The notes under the pieces are model-generated. The model saw only the letters and a list, made by a program, of their open reading frames with translations. It was not told the origin of the DNA and made no database searches. Source: Otis tarda (lineage: Eukaryota > Chordata > Aves > Otidiformes > Otididae). Taken from it: a DNA stretch of 64,000 nucleotides. The stretch covers positions 162,886,053 to 162,950,052 of the forward strand of contig CM048552.1 of NCBI GenBank assembly GCA_026413225.1. Reading direction: 5' to 3'. A program made the translations under genes and the position numbers. This document shows positions 62,204 through 64,000 of this stretch, piece after piece (the stretch's first letter is position 1; every line of letters starts with the position of its first letter).

Positions 62204-64000
62204 TTATTGAATGCTATACTACATTCATTTCCTGGCATTTTTTTTTCCTTTGTCCTTTTACTGCTACATAGCTGTAGCACTACTAGTCTAAGCAAGTGAA
62301 TAATCTAGTTTAACATTAGGCTTCCAATTATTGTGTGTGTTGAAATTTGAATTGGTCATCCCAGATGGTCTTTATATAAAAGCATTGCCAATGGGTGATT
62401 TACCTAACCTTAGTTGCCTGTTTTAGAATGAACAAAAAATATCTTACGATTACATCTTTCAAGTGATTCTTAAGTGTCTAAAACACAAACTTTGATGTAA
62501 CAATTTATTTTTAAATGTCTTAAGGTAGGATTGGTTAACATAAACCTTTGTATACTAACAGTAACGTGTCAGCAGTTTTTCTGAAAGATGTGTAGACTGT
62601 TAATAAAGTATTTGTTCTCAAAACCCAAAACAAAACATGTTTGTATACCTGTGTTCAGAGCTATGCCTGATCTGACATTTTTTTTCTTAATTAGATAAGA
62701 TTTCTGTATAGTGCAGAAGTAGTAATGTCATCGTATTTAGCCTCCTTTATTGTTAGAAACTGCAATCTGCAGATTTCTGAAATCTCAATAGATACTTTCA
62801 AGGTAAAGTAAGCACAGAACATACTATGCACATCTAATTCGAGGTGCAGTAGTATACCACTGTGATTCTAAGCAGGTAACATGTAGATGAACCAATAAGT
62901 TAGCTTTTTATTATAAACTTATTTCTATTCCTTAACTATCAAATGGTTATCATTGTGTTCAGGCATGAGGGACTTGATAAATTTCTCCCTTTTTGCCCAC
63001 CTATGAAAAGCTCCATGCAATTATTCCAGTCTTGGGCCAGAAAACAAGACTGGAAAAGTGTCATGGGTTTTTGCACTAAAAGTAGTACAATGAAAAATTG
63101 TTAGCTTTTAGTATTTGTTTTATTTGAATGATGTGCTTAAGAATATTTCCCTCTAGAAACAAAGTGTTTTGCATAGCTAAAAAGATTACATAGGATGAAC
63201 ATGAATCATTAATGAGGAAAAGAATATTTAAGAAAAACAGAAAAAAACCATAAAAAACTATTATTTGAAACAACTGATAACTTTTAACACTCTTGTTACA
63301 TTTTAACTGGGGCAAAACGAGGCAGAAGAAAACAACATAAATTATAAAACGCTAACCCTTAATTGCCTACAGAGAAGAATGACTTAGGTGTAACCTTACT
63401 CTAGCAGCTAAATATCACTATGGAGATTTGTGTTTACATTTCCTATTATTTATTTGTCACAAAAGGGGAATTATTTGGGGCAGATCTCATTTTTAAGGAA
63501 GATTTAGCTGTTTAAATCAGAAAGAGTAAAGCTGATTTGCTTTCTCCAACTTCTTAAAACTAGAGCTATGAATTAATTATATCCAGGGGCAGCTCTTACC
63601 TTGCTGAGATCTGTTCCCAGCAGAATTTAATATCCCTTCATTAAACAATATGACCCCCAGCATCTTTCTGTGACTTGTTTTCCTCATGCACTAAGCATGA
63701 ACAGCATGCATATTATCACTGAGCACAGCTCCAAAACACACTGGAATTAGAAATGTTTAATGCTTTGTTAGAATCAGTGAAAATAAGTAGCTGTCTTTGA
63801 AGACCTCAGGAGGAACAGCATGTCTGACTAACTTGAGCGCTTAAATTTCTTAACCGCAATTGTCTGTCTGATAGTTTATAGCAAAGTTTTTAGCCCTATG
63901 TTGAGTTGCAGGCTTTTCAAAACTGGTATTTTTTTTCAAGTCAGCAAAATCTGTACTGTACCTATGGTGATTACCTTGCCAGTATGTGGGTGAATGAGGA
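62204..64000. other. AT-rich unique sequence
   Basis: No recognised gene or interspersed repeat. Confidence 0.55.

Overview
The window looks like avian nuclear DNA: AT-rich, gene-poor, intergenic or intronic. The main evidence is CR1, the dominant bird LINE. At least ten CR1 pieces are present, and the better-preserved ones end in the CR1 signature of tandem ATTCTATG-type octamers. LTRs of kinds I associate with birds are also present. I recognise no host protein-coding exon, rRNA or functional tRNA gene. The species cannot be fixed from this; I cannot assign the CR1 subfamilies by eye.

Layout. 1-4171: unique sequence with a compound GCCTT/GCCTTTT microsatellite. 4172-4834: two CR1 3' ends. 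8389-10545: degraded LTR pieces in both orientations. 14900-19282: two young minus-strand CR1 copies in tandem; the second carries almost all of ORF2 (endonuclease plus reverse transcriptase) broken by one TGA. 24209-26328: an old CR1 abutted by a 1.14-kb solo LTR. 26334-36552: mostly unique AT-rich DNA with a 68-bp LTR tip and a perfect hairpin. 36553-40283: a CR1 split by a 1.17-kb solo LTR. 44888-46030: a third solo LTR. 47800-50158: a CR1 with an internal deletion. 52925-57428: an endogenous-retrovirus (ERV) cluster. 57520-62203: older CR1 and LTR scraps. The ends are unique.

Relationships. Three solo LTRs of one family are each bounded by a matching 5-bp target duplication (cacac, caagg, ccttc). 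One lies inside a CR1, which gives a relative age order. All three carry degenerate ~45-bp internal repeats that also resemble a free array at 52925-53430.

The most unusual locus is the ERV at 53589-56202. It has a 698-bp 5' LTR with a TATA box and an 18-nt primer-binding site matching tRNA-Lys. Seven bases further on lies a sense-strand tRNA-Lys-like cloverleaf. Then comes a long Gag-like reading frame that opens with hydrophobic, probably membrane-spanning segments. The element is cut off by a CR1 fragment. Beyond that lies an inverted, decayed lysine primer-binding site joined to an LTR whose two ends are inverted copies of each other. Everything coding here is mobile-element derived.
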